A DNA stretch of 64,000 bases from Pseudomonas sp. CFII64 (GTDB taxonomy: Bacteria > Pseudomonadota > Gammaproteobacteria > Pseudomonadales > Pseudomonadaceae), in assembly GCF_000416235.1 (NCBI RefSeq), contig NZ_ATLO01000010.1:62001-126000 (forward strand). The letters run 5' to 3'. The notes under the pieces are model-generated. The model was not told the DNA's origin, ran no database searches, and saw nothing but the letters and a program-made list of their open reading frames with translations. The stretch's first letter is position 1; each line of letters begins with the position of its first letter. The translations under genes and the position numbers were made by a program. Positions 33,585 through 42,787 of this stretch are shown in pieces.

Positions 33585-34223
33585 CTATCCGAGCAACTCG
33601 CTGCTATCTATTCGCGTCACACCCGCTGCGAGCATGTCCTGCCAGGCTTTGTCGAGAGAGCCATTCATATCGATGGCGCGGCAGGCGTTTTCAATCACCA
33701 CTGTGGTGAAGCCCGCAGCCCTGGCGTCCAGCGCCGACCAGGCCACGCAGAAATCCAGGGCCAGGCCGACCACGAAGACATTCTGCACACCACGTTCCTT
33801 CAAGTAGCTGGCCAGGCCGGTCGGCGTGCTGCGGTCGGCTTCGAGGAAAGCTGAATAGCTGTCGATATGCCGATTGCAGCCCTTGCGCAAAATCAGTTGC
33901 GCATGGGGCAGATCCAGATCCGCGTGCAGCAGCGCGCCATGATTGCCCTGCACGCAATGGTCCGGCCACAAGGTTTGCGGACCGTAGGGCAGGATGGTGC
34001 TTTCGAACGGCAATCGGCCGGGGTGGCTGGACGCGAACGAAATGTGCCCGGACGGATGCCAGTCCTGAGTGATGACCACGCCGCGAAATTGTTCGCCCAG
34101 ACGATTGATCAGCGGCACCAGCGCATCGCCATCGGCAACCGCCAGCGCGCCGCCGGGCATGAAGTCATATTGCATGTCGATGACCAGCAGGACGCTGTCG
34201 AGGTCGAATCGAGGCTGGATCAT
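33585..34223 (-). CDS. pncA: nicotinamidase/pyrazinamidase PncA
   Basis: A 212-residue isochorismatase-fold hydrolase that converts nicotinamide to nicotinate in NAD salvage. The catalytic triad is Asp16 (VIDMQYDF), Lys114 (ILRKGC) and Cys159 (GLALDFCV). Metal ligands Asp54, His56 and His60 are seen in TQDWHPSGH. The substrate-binding WPDHCVQG segment is present. ATG 34223 follows AAGGAGCTGCACC. It converges with the acetyltransferase gene, a REP palindrome lying between. Confidence 0.92.
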   Translation of the reverse strand: MIQPRFDLDSVLLVIDMQYDFMPGGALAVADGDALVPLINRLGEQFRGVVITQDWHPSGHISFASSHPGRLPFESTILPYGPQTLWPDHCVQGNHGALLHADLDLPHAQLILRKGCNRHIDSYSAFLEADRSTPTGLASYLKERGVQNVFVVGLALDFCVAWSALDARAAGFTTVVIENACRAIDMNGSLDKAWQDMLAAGVTRIDSSELLG

Positions 34224-34300
34224 GGTGCAGCTCCTTGGTCGCAAGTTGAGAAATTCAGACGTCCGTGTCGGCAAACATTTTGGCAAAGGTCGTGACCTTT

Positions 34301-34357
34301 TCGGGGACAAGTCCCCTCCTACAGTGGAGGCCGTTGTAGGAGGGGATTTATCCCCGA
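34301..34357. repeat. REP palindrome
   Basis: Arms 34301-34323 (GGGGACAAGTCCCCTCCTAC core) and 34335-34357 are complementary with two mismatches. It fills most of the gap between pncA and the dehydrogenase gene. Confidence 0.75.
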
Positions 34358-34362
34358 GTGCC

Positions 34363-35328
34363 TCAGGCAAATACCCGAATCGGCTCGCCGGCATCCCAGG
34401 CCTGGATATCCTCGATCATCTGGCTGAAGAAGGTGCGGTAATTATTTTCGGTCACGTAGCCGATGTGCGGGGTGGCGAGCACATTGTCCAGCGTGCGAAA
34501 CGGGTGCTCGGCGGGCAGCGGTTCAATGGCGAACACATCCAGCGCGGCGCCGGCGATGCGCCGTTGTTGCAGGGTTTCAATCAATGCCGCCTCGTCGACA
34601 ATCGGCCCGCGCGCGGTGTTGATCAGGTAGGCGCTGGGCTTCATCCAGCTCAAGGCCTGCGCATTCACCAGCCCGCGACTGCGATCGCTGAGGACCAGAT
34701 GCACCGAAAGCACGTCGGACTGTTCGAACAATTGCTGCTTGCTGACATAGGTCACGCCGGATTCGGCAGCCGCCTCGGCGGTGAGGTTTTCGCTCCAGGC
34801 AATGACATTCATGCCGAAGGCCTGGCCGTAGCGGGCGATCCATTTGCCGATGCTGCCCAGGCCGAGGATGCCCAGCGTTTTGCCATGCAGATCGCTGCCC
34901 AGGCCCATTTGCCATTGGCCGCTGCGCAGAGCATTGGCCTCATCCACCAGATTGCGGGTGATGCCCATGATCAACGCCCAGGTCAGTTCCGGGGCGGCAT
35001 GTTTGTAGCTGTCGGTGCCGCACACCTGGATGCCAAGCTTGCCGGCGGCCTTTACGTCAATCGCCGCATTGCGCATACCGCCGGTAACCAGCAATTTCAG
35101 GTGCGGCAGCTGGCTGAGCAAGGCTTCATCGAAGCTGCTGCGTTCGCGCATCACGCAAATGACATCGAATGACTGCAGGCGCGCGGCCATGCTGTCCGTG
35201 TCGGCTGGAAATTCGTGGAGGAAGGTGACTTCGCCAATGCTGTTCAATACCGACCATTCCACGACGTCGCTGGCCACGGACTGCCAGTCGTCAAGCACCG
35301 CAATTCTCGCAGGAGAACGTTGAGTCAT
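34363..35328 (-). CDS. D-2-hydroxyacid dehydrogenase family protein
   Basis: A 321-residue NAD-dependent dehydrogenase. The nucleotide loop LGILGLGSIGKWIARYGQAF (near 150-168) and the active-site residues Arg in INTARGPIVDE, Glu in AIEPLPAEHP and His in NVLATPHIGYVT form the known catalytic set of the D-2-hydroxyacid family. It probably reduces a 2-ketoacid or oxidises a hydroxyacid such as glycerate (substrate unknown). ATG 35328 gives MTQRSPARIAVLDDWQ with only a weak ribosome site. Confidence 0.85.
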   Translation of the reverse strand: MTQRSPARIAVLDDWQSVASDVVEWSVLNSIGEVTFLHEFPADTDSMAARLQSFDVICVMRERSSFDEALLSQLPHLKLLVTGGMRNAAIDVKAAGKLGIQVCGTDSYKHAAPELTWALIMGITRNLVDEANALRSGQWQMGLGSDLHGKTLGILGLGSIGKWIARYGQAFGMNVIAWSENLTAEAAAESGVTYVSKQQLFEQSDVLSVHLVLSDRSRGLVNAQALSWMKPSAYLINTARGPIVDEAALIETLQQRRIAGAALDVFAIEPLPAEHPFRTLDNVLATPHIGYVTENNYRTFFSQMIEDIQAWDAGEPIRVFA

Positions 35329-35433
35329 TTGAAGATCGCCTCGCTAAAGCAAAGGAAAGGTTTTTAGGGTTGTGCGCTTACCTTAACGCCAGACCATCGG
35401 CGCGGGAAACCAGATGTTGCGTCAAAAGCGCCG

Positions 35434-36087
35434 TCAGCCGAAAAGCCCGGCGGCAATGTTGATGGAAAAACCGAGAATGGCCGTATTGAAAACGAAGCCG
35501 ATCAGGCATTGGGATAGAACAGTCTTGCGCAGCCCGTGGGTCGCCACGCCCACGTCTGAAGTCTGCACCGCGACGCTGAGGGTGAACGAGAAGTAGAGGA
35601 AGTCCCAGTAATCAGGGTGCAGTTCGCCGTCGGCGAAGCGCAGCGCCGGTTCCTTGCCTTTCCAGGTGTAAAACAGTCGCGCGTAATGCAGGCTGAAAAT
35701 CACCCCGGTGACCAGCCACGAACCGACAATGGTCAGGCCGGTGAAGGCGTAATGCAGGGCTCGGGCGTCGCTGGTCATTGCCTTGGTGCCGGCCAGCTCC
35801 AACGTAATCGCCGCGAGGCTGGCCAAGGCGGCAATGCACACAGTGAACAGCACCTGGCTGGCGTTTTCGTCCTCGATCAGGGAAATCCGCTCGACGTCTT
35901 CGGCATTGGTGCGAAAGGTGCGCAGCATGATCAGCCCAAGGTAAATCCACACCCCGACGTTCCAGGCGATCAGGCATTTGGTGGTTAAAGAAATGTCCGG
36001 AGCGATGATCGCCGACGCGAAACCGCTGATCAGGCCCAGGCCTGCAGCGATGCTCAGGCGGGGGTGGGTGTGAGCGATATGGGACAT
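35434..36087 (-). CDS. DUF1345 family membrane protein
   Basis: A 217-residue inner-membrane protein with five or six predicted helices and the DUF1345 segments [52 protein letters not shown] and [19 protein letters not shown]. The function is unknown. ATG 36087 is chosen for [12 protein letters not shown]; a longer frame exists but lies in the terminator region. A strong terminator for the gudD operon lies just upstream, so this gene has its own promoter. Confidence 0.8.
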   Translation of the reverse strand: MSHIAHTHPRLSIAAGLGLISGFASAIIAPDISLTTKCLIAWNVGVWIYLGLIMLRTFRTNAEDVERISLIEDENASQVLFTVCIAALASLAAITLELAGTKAMTSDARALHYAFTGLTIVGSWLVTGVIFSLHYARLFYTWKGKEPALRFADGELHPDYWDFLYFSFTLSVAVQTSDVGVATHGLRKTVLSQCLIGFVFNTAILGFSINIAAGLFG

Positions 36088-36143
36088 GGCAGGGCATCGA
36101 GACAAAAGGTCCGCAAACCTTAGCACGGCCGTTGCGCGGGTAG

Positions 36144-36175
36144 AAAAAACGGCGCGCAAGGGGGTTGCGCGCCGT
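36144..36175 (-). terminator. intrinsic terminator downstream of gudD
   Basis: ACGGCGCGCAA (36149-36159), loop GGGGG, TTGCGCGCCGT (36165-36175) with an A-run at 36144-36149 that becomes a T-run on the minus strand. This terminates transcripts coming from the glucarate dehydratase gene. Confidence 0.8.
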
Positions 36176-36266
36176 GTGCCAGCTTGGCAAATCTGTCGAA
36201 GTCTCAGTTAGAGCTCTGTCGCACGGCAAACACCGGTCTCGTTGGAGCGAGGGGGTATTTATGGAA

Positions 36267-37619
36267 TCAACGCACCAGACACGGCTGTTTGTTGTTGAAT
36301 TTCCAGTCCGGAATCAAAAACTGCATCGCCACGCTGTCGTCTCGTGCGCCAAGACCCATGCCTTTATAGAGTTCGTGGGCTTTTTGCACTTGATCCATGT
36401 CCAGCTCGACGCCCAGGCCGGGTTTTTTCGGCACCTGCACGCAACCGCCGACGATCTGCAATGGCGCTTTGGTCAGGCGCTGGCCGTCCTGCCAGATCCA
36501 GTGGGTGTCGATAGCCGTGATATTGCCCGGTGCCGCTGCCGCCACGTGGGTGAACATCGCCAGGGAAATATCGAAGTGATTGTTGGAATGCGAGCCCCAG
36601 GTCAGGCCCCATTCGTTGCACATCTGCGCGACACGCACCGAACCCTGCATGGTCCAGAAGTGCGGATCGGCCAGGGGGATATCCACCGATTGCAGCTGAA
36701 TCGCGTGACCCATCTCCCGCCAGTCGGTGGCGATCATGTTGGTCGCGGTCTTGAGGCCCGTGGCTCGGCGGAATTCAGCCATGACTTCACGGCCCGAGTA
36801 GCCGTTTTCCGCGCCGCATGGGTCTTCGGCATAAGCCAGCACGTGATGCTGATCCCGGCACAGGCGAATGGCTTCTTTCAGTGACCATGCGCCATTCGGA
36901 TCAAGGGTGATGCGCGCCTCGGGGAAGCGTTCGGCCAGTGCAGTCACCGCCTGGATTTCGTCGTCGCCGCTGAGCACGCCGCCCTTGAGCTTGAAGTCCT
37001 GGAAGCCATAGCGTTGATGCGCGGCTTCGGCCAGGCGCACCACGGCGTCGGCGGTCAGGGCTTTTTCGTGGCGCAGGCGGAACCAGTCGTTATCGGCATC
37101 AGGCTCGCCGCGATAGGCCAGATCCGTCTGGTTGCGATCGCCGACGTAGAACAGATAACCGAGCATTTTCACTTCGTCGCGCTGCTGACCTTCGCCCAGC
37201 AAGGCGGCGACCGGCACGTCCAGATATTGACCGAGCAGGTCGAGCAGGGCGGCTTCAATACCGGTGACTGCGTGAATCGTTACCCGCAGGTCGAACGTCT
37301 GCTGGCCGCGGCCGCCAGAGTCGCGCTCAGCGAAAGCCTGGCGCACCGAGTTGAGGATCTTCTGATAATTGCCGATGGCGCTGCCGACCACCAATTGTCG
37401 AGCGTCTTCCAGGGTCTGGCGAATGCGCTCGCCGCCGGGCACTTCGCCGACGCCGGTGTGTCCGGCGTTGTCCTTGAGAATCACGATATTGCGGGTGAAA
37501 AACGGCCCGTGCGCACCGCTCAGATTAAGCAGCATGTCATCGTGACCGGCCACCGGAATCACTTGCATGCTGGTGATGACAGGCGCTTTGTTGATGGTCT
37601 GGTTGTTCAGCGTATCCAT
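36267..37619 (-). CDS. gudD: glucarate dehydratase GudD
   Basis: A 450-residue enolase-superfamily enzyme that dehydrates D-glucarate (and often L-idarate) to 5-keto-4-deoxyglucarate. The active-site pattern matches E. coli GudD shifted by five residues: Lys210 and Lys212 in FKLKGG, metal ligands Asp240 (LDPNG), Glu265 (YAEDPC) and Asn294 (TATNM), and the Asp318 with His344 ([10 protein letters not shown]) dyad. Length and C-terminus are typical. It is preceded by the transporter gene 30 bases upstream, so the two form one operon. The product would pass through a dehydratase not seen here to the semialdehyde dehydrogenase at 3.4 kb. Confidence 0.93.
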   Translation of the reverse strand: MDTLNNQTINKAPVITSMQVIPVAGHDDMLLNLSGAHGPFFTRNIVILKDNAGHTGVGEVPGGERIRQTLEDARQLVVGSAIGNYQKILNSVRQAFAERDSGGRGQQTFDLRVTIHAVTGIEAALLDLLGQYLDVPVAALLGEGQQRDEVKMLGYLFYVGDRNQTDLAYRGEPDADNDWFRLRHEKALTADAVVRLAEAAHQRYGFQDFKLKGGVLSGDDEIQAVTALAERFPEARITLDPNGAWSLKEAIRLCRDQHHVLAYAEDPCGAENGYSGREVMAEFRRATGLKTATNMIATDWREMGHAIQLQSVDIPLADPHFWTMQGSVRVAQMCNEWGLTWGSHSNNHFDISLAMFTHVAAAAPGNITAIDTHWIWQDGQRLTKAPLQIVGGCVQVPKKPGLGVELDMDQVQKAHELYKGMGLGARDDSVAMQFLIPDWKFNNKQPCLVR

Positions 37620-37649
37620 GTTCTAGTCCTTATTAGTCGTGGCACACGA

Positions 37650-38999
37650 TCAAGAGTGGGCGGCGGGTGCTGGAGTGATCACAGTTGCGGCGTTGGAAAC
37701 CTTAGGCGTATTGCGGGCGGCGAAGACGATGATGGCGGCGATGATCGACGTAGCCGTCAAGCCGTAAAGCCCGCCTTGAATCGAGCCGGTATGTTGTTCC
37801 AGCAGCCCGAAGGTGGTCGGTGCAACGAAGCCACCCAGGTTACCCACCGAGTTGATCAAGGCAATGACGCCGGCGGCGATGCGGGCGTCCAGATAAGCCT
37901 GGGGAATCGGCCAGAACAGCGACGATGCGGACTTGAAGCCCAGCGCCGCAAAGCAGATCGCGACGAACGCGAAGATCGGGCTGCCGGTGGTGGACATGAA
38001 CATCCCGGCGGCGGCAATCAGCAGTGCTACGGCGACCCACGCCTGTTGTTTCTTCCATTTCGCCGAGAGCGACGCGAAGGCGTACATGCCGATGATCGAC
38101 GGCAACCAGGGGATCGAGTTGAACAAGCCGACTTGAATGTCGCTCAGGTCGCCCATTTTCTTGATGATGCTCGGCAGCCAGAACGTCGCGGCATAAATAG
38201 TCAGCTGAATGAAGAAGTAGATCAGGCAAAACAGGATGATCTGCCGATCCTTGAGCAGCTTGCCCAACGACGCCTTGATCGGATTGGCGGCTTCGCGAGC
38301 CCGTTGTTCGTCGTCGATGGCGTTGACCAGCGCGTCCTGTTCCTCACGGGTCAGCCATTTGGCATCGTGAGGTTTGGAGTCCAGCCAGAACCAGACGAAA
38401 GCACACAAACCCACCGAGAACATGCCTTCAATGAAGTACATCCATTGCCAGCCGTGCATGCCCAAGCCGTTGATTTGCAACAACAGGCCCGACAGCGGAC
38501 CGGAAATCAGCGAGGCGATGGCCGAGCCGCTCAAAAAGATGGCGATGGCCTTGCCGCGCTCGACACCGGGCAGCCAGCGGGTGAAGTAATAGATCACGCC
38601 AGGGAAGAATCCGGCTTCAGCGACGCCGAGCAGGAAACGCAGGATATAGAAGTGGGTTTCGTTCTGGATGAACGCCATGCAGGCAGCGACGATGCCCCAG
38701 GTGAACATGATGCGCGTCAGCCAGATACGGGCGCCGACTTTTTGCAGGAGCATATTGGAAGGGACTTCGAACAGCGCGTAACCGATAAAGAACAGTCCGG
38801 CACCAAACCCGTAGGCGGCAGCACCGATGCCCAGATCGTGCTCCATGTGCGAACGCACGAAGCCGATGTTCACCCGGTCGATGTAATTGACGATAAACAT
38901 GATGACGAACAGCGGCAGAACGTGACGCTTTACTTTCGATACCGCCGAAAGCAAAGCCGAATCCGCGCCGTCACTCACCCTGGTATTGGATGTGTTCAC
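37650..38999 (-). CDS. gudP: MFS hexarate transporter (GudP-like)
   Basis: A 449-residue major facilitator protein of the anion:cation symporter (phthalate/glucarate/galactonate) family. It shows RVNIGFVRSHMEHDLGIGAAAYGFGAGLFFIGYALFEVPSNMLLQKVG, RFLLGVAEAGFFPGVIYYFTRWLP and a large central loop before helix 7. The start is taken at GTG 38999 because GGGAG lies 8 bases upstream; the upstream GTG 39014 is also possible. It is the first gene of the gudP-gudD unit and should import glucarate/galactarate with protons (inference from the neighbour). Confidence 0.86.
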   Translation of the reverse strand: MNTSNTRVSDGADSALLSAVSKVKRHVLPLFVIMFIVNYIDRVNIGFVRSHMEHDLGIGAAAYGFGAGLFFIGYALFEVPSNMLLQKVGARIWLTRIMFTWGIVAACMAFIQNETHFYILRFLLGVAEAGFFPGVIYYFTRWLPGVERGKAIAIFLSGSAIASLISGPLSGLLLQINGLGMHGWQWMYFIEGMFSVGLCAFVWFWLDSKPHDAKWLTREEQDALVNAIDDEQRAREAANPIKASLGKLLKDRQIILFCLIYFFIQLTIYAATFWLPSIIKKMGDLSDIQVGLFNSIPWLPSIIGMYAFASLSAKWKKQQAWVAVALLIAAAGMFMSTTGSPIFAFVAICFAALGFKSASSLFWPIPQAYLDARIAAGVIALINSVGNLGGFVAPTTFGLLEQHTGSIQGGLYGLTATSIIAAIIVFAARNTPKVSNAATVITPAPAAHS

Positions 39000-39071
39000 T
39001 GGTGTATCTCCCACTCGTTATTTTTATGCGGGTTTTGGGCAAACTAGCTTGCTTGCGTTGATAGACATCAT

Positions 39072-39095
39072 ACAAGTAACGACTTGTGACGCAAG
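39072..39095. promoter_or_regulatory. candidate operator upstream of the glucarate transporter
   Basis: ACAAGT (39072-39077) and ACTTGT (39082-39087) form an inverted repeat, running into CTTGTGACGCAAG (39083-39095), a second small palindrome. It resembles the FadR-type sites across the divergent gap but does not match TNGTNNNACNA fully. It lies about 75 bases before the transporter start. Confidence 0.4.
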
Positions 39096-39284
39096 AGGAC
39101 ATCGATTCGTTTTGTCAGATATTTTTTGCGGGCAGGGGAAGTGTGGGCGCAGACGGAACGCTGAAGTGGCCGTTATATGCCTTATTTTGTTGAGTTCAGG
39201 CGGGCTTACGGATTGATTGCCGACACCGCAAAAAAAATTATCAAACCGTTTCTTGGCGTTTTTGCTGCGGGTCGGTGTTTTTTA

Positions 39285-39336
39285 CTTGTCATACAAGCTA
39301 GACAACTCAGCCTGCTCTGCTAGCTCGTCAGACAAG
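39285..39336. promoter_or_regulatory. two FadR-type operator-like sites upstream of the regulator gene
   Basis: CTTGTCATACAAG (39285-39297) and CTCGTCAGACAAG (39324-39336) both fit TNGTNNNACNA, the site read by FadR-family GntR proteins, and are centred 39 bases apart. They lie 62-113 bases before the FadR-family gene and suggest autoregulation. The rest of the 398-base gap 39000-39397 shows no gene. Confidence 0.6.
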
Positions 39337-39397
39337 TGCGCAGTACTATGTCTTCCAAGCCCATTCCGCGATTTCCATGTTCAGGACACCTCTTTCC

Positions 39398-40111
39398 ATG
39401 CAAGCGCCCATTCGGCCGATTCCCAAGCGTCGGCAACATAATCTGGCCACCGATCTGGTCACCGATCTGAGCCAGCGCATTCTGCTTGGCAAGATTGCGC
39501 CCGGCCACAAGCTGCCCTCGGAAAGCGAAATCGTCCGCGAGCATGGGGTCAGCCGCACCGTGGTGCGCGAAGCGATTTCAAAATTGCAGGCGTCCGGCCT
39601 GGTGGAAACTCATCACGGGGTCGGTACGTTCGTTCTGGAGCGCAGCGATCACACCGGGCTGCGCCTGAAGGTTGAAACCGCCGCGAGCGTGCGCGACATC
39701 ATCGAACTGCGGATCGGCCTGGAAACCCAGGCGGTCGCCCTGGCAGCGTTGCGCCGCACGGACGAGCAACTGGCCGCCATGCGTCAGGCGCTGGATGATT
39801 ATCAGGATCTGCTGGCCAAGGAAGACAGCTGTGTCGAGGCAGACAAACGCTTTCATATGCTGATCGCCGAAGCGACCGGCAATCCTTATTTCGCCGAGAT
39901 CATGCAGCACCTGGGCAGCGCGATCATTCCCCGCAGCCGCATCGCCTCAAGTGAACGTGCTGGCGCCAATCTGGCGCGCCACGGTTATCTGGCCAATCTG
40001 GAACATGAAGCGCTGCTGAGCGCCATTCGCCGCCAGGATCCGGACGCCGCCCGCGCCGCCATGTGGACCCACCTGAGCAACAGCCGCGAAAGGCTCGCGC
40101 CGCTGGAGTGA
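39398..40111 (+). CDS. FadR/GntR family transcriptional regulator, likely for glucarate genes
   Basis: A 237-residue regulator. The winged helix-turn-helix is LVTDLSQRILLGKIAPGHKLPSESEIVREHGVSRTVVREAISKLQASGLVETHHGVGTFV (about residues 20-80). The FCD effector domain (VRDIIELRIGLETQAVALAALR, DKRFHMLIAEATGNPYFAEIM) has the His residues for metal. The divergent position to the glucarate transporter and dehydratase points to control of those genes. ATG 39398 is used (MQAPIRPIPKRRQ); ATG 39377 is 21 bases earlier. Its effector is inferred, not shown. Confidence 0.85.
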   Translation: MQAPIRPIPKRRQHNLATDLVTDLSQRILLGKIAPGHKLPSESEIVREHGVSRTVVREAISKLQASGLVETHHGVGTFVLERSDHTGLRLKVETAASVRDIIELRIGLETQAVALAALRRTDEQLAAMRQALDDYQDLLAKEDSCVEADKRFHMLIAEATGNPYFAEIMQHLGSAIIPRSRIASSERAGANLARHGYLANLEHEALLSAIRRQDPDAARAAMWTHLSNSRERLAPLE

Positions 40112-40230
40112 GAGTGGACGCTGGAATGTGCGCTGCGTAATGGGATGGACTCGCCCAAGCCGATTACTCAGCGCTACAACCGGCCTCATCGGGAATGAAT
40201 TCCGTCCTACAGGTCTCTGCAGCAGGCGCA

Positions 40231-41394
40231 TTATTTTGCCAAAGTCCCGGCCGCCTCCAACACCTGCAGCATCACCCCCGATTGCCACTCGAAATACGGG
40301 TTGAACGTCAGTCGCGCATGCACCTTGCCAACTTCACGATAACCCCAATCGGAATACCAGACCTGGTCGCCGTTCAGGCACAACTGCATGTCAGCCGTGC
40401 TCTGGCCGTTCCAGCAGATACGCTGTTGGCCGTTTTCCCCGTACAACGGGTTGGCGGGGGAGAACATCAAACCCATGTGCGAGAAACGGCTGATCCGATA
40501 GTCGGGCAGGTAATCGGTACGGACCAGCACGCGCGGGGTTTTTGCCGACACGGCCGGGTCGTCGCCGTACCAGATGAGGCGGCTGGCCGGGTTGCTGAAA
40601 CGCTGGTTGAAGTTGTCCAGCACATAACCGGTGTCCAGCACCGAGTCGTGCTGGGTGATGGCGATAAATACCGGCTTGTCATAGCTGCGCTGGCCCAGGC
40701 GTTTTTGCGCCAGGACACTGCTGCGATAAAACTGGGCGAAGCCATTGGTCGGCACGTTCAGGTAACGCACCGGCGTTTGCAGCGGCCGCCCGCCATCGTT
40801 GGGATTGGCCAGCCACGGGCGCGCCCAGCCGATCCATTGCGTCATCCATGCATACTTGCTGTCGGAGCGAAACGCCGGAGAGAACAGCACCAGTCCAGCA
40901 ATTTCATCGTGATCGTAGGCGTAATCAAGGACCAGATTGGCGCCCGTGGAAAACCCGCCCAGATACACTTTCGGCACATCGCGACTGAGGATGTTCGCCT
41001 GTTGGCGAACCACGTCCTGCCATTGACCAAGGGTTACGTCGAGCATGTCCGAAGGCTTGGTGCCATGGCCGGGCAGCAGCACGGTACGCACCAGAAACCC
41101 TTGAGCCGCCAGTTTTTCCCCGATGTCATGGAACGACCAAGGCGAATCCCCCAGGCCATGCACCAGCAAAATGCCACCTTTGAGCGGACCTTGCGGCCGC
41201 CATTCCTGGGGCGCGTTCCATTGCAGTTCCGCTGGGTGATCAGTGGTCTGAAAACTGCGCTGCTGCTGCATCCATTCCAGGGTTTGCTGGCGATAAGCGG
41301 CGAAGCTGGCCGACGCTTCATCATCGCTGGCCATCGAGCCGCAGGCCTGAAGGGTCAGGGCCGAAAGCAACAGGGTAAGTCGATGCCTGGGCAA
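40231..41394 (-). CDS. alpha/beta-hydrolase lipoprotein
   Basis: A 387-residue predicted lipoprotein hydrolase. The start is read as TTG 41394, with GGAGA about 10 bases upstream; this yields PRHRLTLLLSALTLQACGSM with the lipobox LQAC. The alpha/beta core has GGILLVHGLGDSPWSFHDIG and LPGHG, the nucleophile serine in YLGGFSTGANL, an acidic TQHDSVLD region and a catalytic-type His in SRFSHMGLMF. Function is unknown; monoacylglycerol-lipase-like activity is possible. It is divergent from the CdaR-type regulator. A previously extended frame without the lipoprotein signal is unlikely. Confidence 0.7.
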   Translation of the reverse strand: MPRHRLTLLLSALTLQACGSMASDDEASASFAAYRQQTLEWMQQQRSFQTTDHPAELQWNAPQEWRPQGPLKGGILLVHGLGDSPWSFHDIGEKLAAQGFLVRTVLLPGHGTKPSDMLDVTLGQWQDVVRQQANILSRDVPKVYLGGFSTGANLVLDYAYDHDEIAGLVLFSPAFRSDSKYAWMTQWIGWARPWLANPNDGGRPLQTPVRYLNVPTNGFAQFYRSSVLAQKRLGQRSYDKPVFIAITQHDSVLDTGYVLDNFNQRFSNPASRLIWYGDDPAVSAKTPRVLVRTDYLPDYRISRFSHMGLMFSPANPLYGENGQQRICWNGQSTADMQLCLNGDQVWYSDWGYREVGKVHARLTFNPYFEWQSGVMLQVLEAAGTLAK

Positions 41395-41590
41395 GATAAG
41401 GGATTCTCCGCTGAAGAAGGTGCATCGATAGAGCCGCGCTAGCCGTGACTGGTTCAATGAAATGCATAGGGTGCCAGCACTTTGCCACGTCAATCGCACT
41501 CGTATCCAGAATCAGGCAGACTCAAGCCTCAAATAAAAACCAGCGGCAGCCGTATGCACATCATCTTTGATTCTTCGTCTGGAGCCCGCC

Positions 41591-42700
41591 ATGTTCGCCC
41601 TTGATCATTCGCTGGCGCAGGACATCGTCGACCGGGCCATGGCCATCCTGCCGTGCAACGTCAACGTCATGGATTATCTGGGCATCATCATCGGCAGCGG
41701 TGACGCCGAGCGTTTGTATACCCGGCATGAAGGTGCGCAACTGGTGCTGGCCAACCATCGCGTCGTGGAAATCGACGCCAGCACGGCGCAGCAACTGGAT
41801 GGCGTGAAGCCGGGCGTGAACCTGCCATTGATGCTGGATCAGAAACTGGTGGGCGTGCTGGGTATCACCGGCGAGCCGGAGCAGGTCAGGGTCTACGCCG
41901 AATTGGTGAAAATGACCGCCGAGATGCTCATGGAGCATCGCCGCCAGCAGGCCGATCAGCAGTGGCGGCAGCAGCGCAGCGAGGATTTGCTTTCACGTTT
42001 GCTGCTGGCCGAGTGTCCGGACTATCTGGTGGACGAGGCGCAGCAATTGGGCCTGCAACCCGCTCTGCCGCGTCAGGCGGTGTTGCTCGAACTGGCCGGG
42101 CCCGCCACCGATGCCGCCAAAGTCGTGGCCTGGCTCAATGGCCGTTACGCCAACAGCTGGTGCCTGGCCCGCGAGCCGATGCTGGTCCATTGGTGTCGGG
42201 CCATGGGCAAGGACCGCGATGACGCGCTGCTGCTGGAGCAATTCGATGAGCAGGGCTGGCAGGTGTTGCGCATGGCGACGGTTGAGCAATCGCCCGACCT
42301 GCCGAGTTTGCGGCATGCGGTCGCCGCAGCCCGGGATTTGCTGGATTACGCCCGTGAGCTTCAGCCCCGGCAACGTTTGTTGCGCCTGGCAGCGTATCGC
42401 CTGCCGGTGTTGTTCTGGCGTTATCGGCATGACTGGCTGGCGGCGCAGGTCGCCGAGCCGATTGCGCGTTTGCACAACCACGCCCAATTGCTCGAAACCC
42501 TGCGCAGCTGGTTCGACTACAGCGGCGAAAGTCAGGCCTGCGCCGATGTGCTCGGCATCCACCGCAACAGCCTGCGCTACCGCCTGGAAAAAATCGCCGA
42601 GTTGAGTGGCTGCGATCCTTATCGCACCGATGATCTGTTGCGCCTGTACCTGGGCCTGCACATGACGCCGCGCGCTGCGCTTTGTTCAAATGACCAATAG
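41591..42700 (+). CDS. cdaR: CdaR-family sugar diacid regulator
   Basis: A 369-residue activator. The N-terminal sugar-diacid recognition domain begins FALDHSLAQDIVDRAMAILPCNVNVMDYLGIIIGSGDAERL, and GVNLPLMLDQKLVGVLGITGEPEQV is typical. The C-terminal PucR-type helix-turn-helix is ACADVLGIHRNSLRYRLEKIAELSG. CdaR of E. coli controls genes for glucarate, galactarate and glycerate use, and here the next gene is glycerate kinase, 87 bases away in the same direction. ATG 41591 has GGAG upstream. It is divergent from the lipoprotein hydrolase. Confidence 0.9.
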   Translation: MFALDHSLAQDIVDRAMAILPCNVNVMDYLGIIIGSGDAERLYTRHEGAQLVLANHRVVEIDASTAQQLDGVKPGVNLPLMLDQKLVGVLGITGEPEQVRVYAELVKMTAEMLMEHRRQQADQQWRQQRSEDLLSRLLLAECPDYLVDEAQQLGLQPALPRQAVLLELAGPATDAAKVVAWLNGRYANSWCLAREPMLVHWCRAMGKDRDDALLLEQFDEQGWQVLRMATVEQSPDLPSLRHAVAAARDLLDYARELQPRQRLLRLAAYRLPVLFWRYRHDWLAAQVAEPIARLHNHAQLLETLRSWFDYSGESQACADVLGIHRNSLRYRLEKIAELSGCDPYRTDDLLRLYLGLHMTPRAALCSNDQ

Positions 42701-42787
42701 GCTGGCGTTTGCGTCGTGCGCAGGGCGCGGGGCATATCCGCTCAAAGCTGAGAACATCGCGACATTGGGTTTACGGAGAACAACAAC

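Noticed and set aside
37014..39047. Open frame of 677 codons opposite gudD and the transporter
   Set aside because: It spans two genes and the gap between them, which real genes do not do; both opposite genes are clear.
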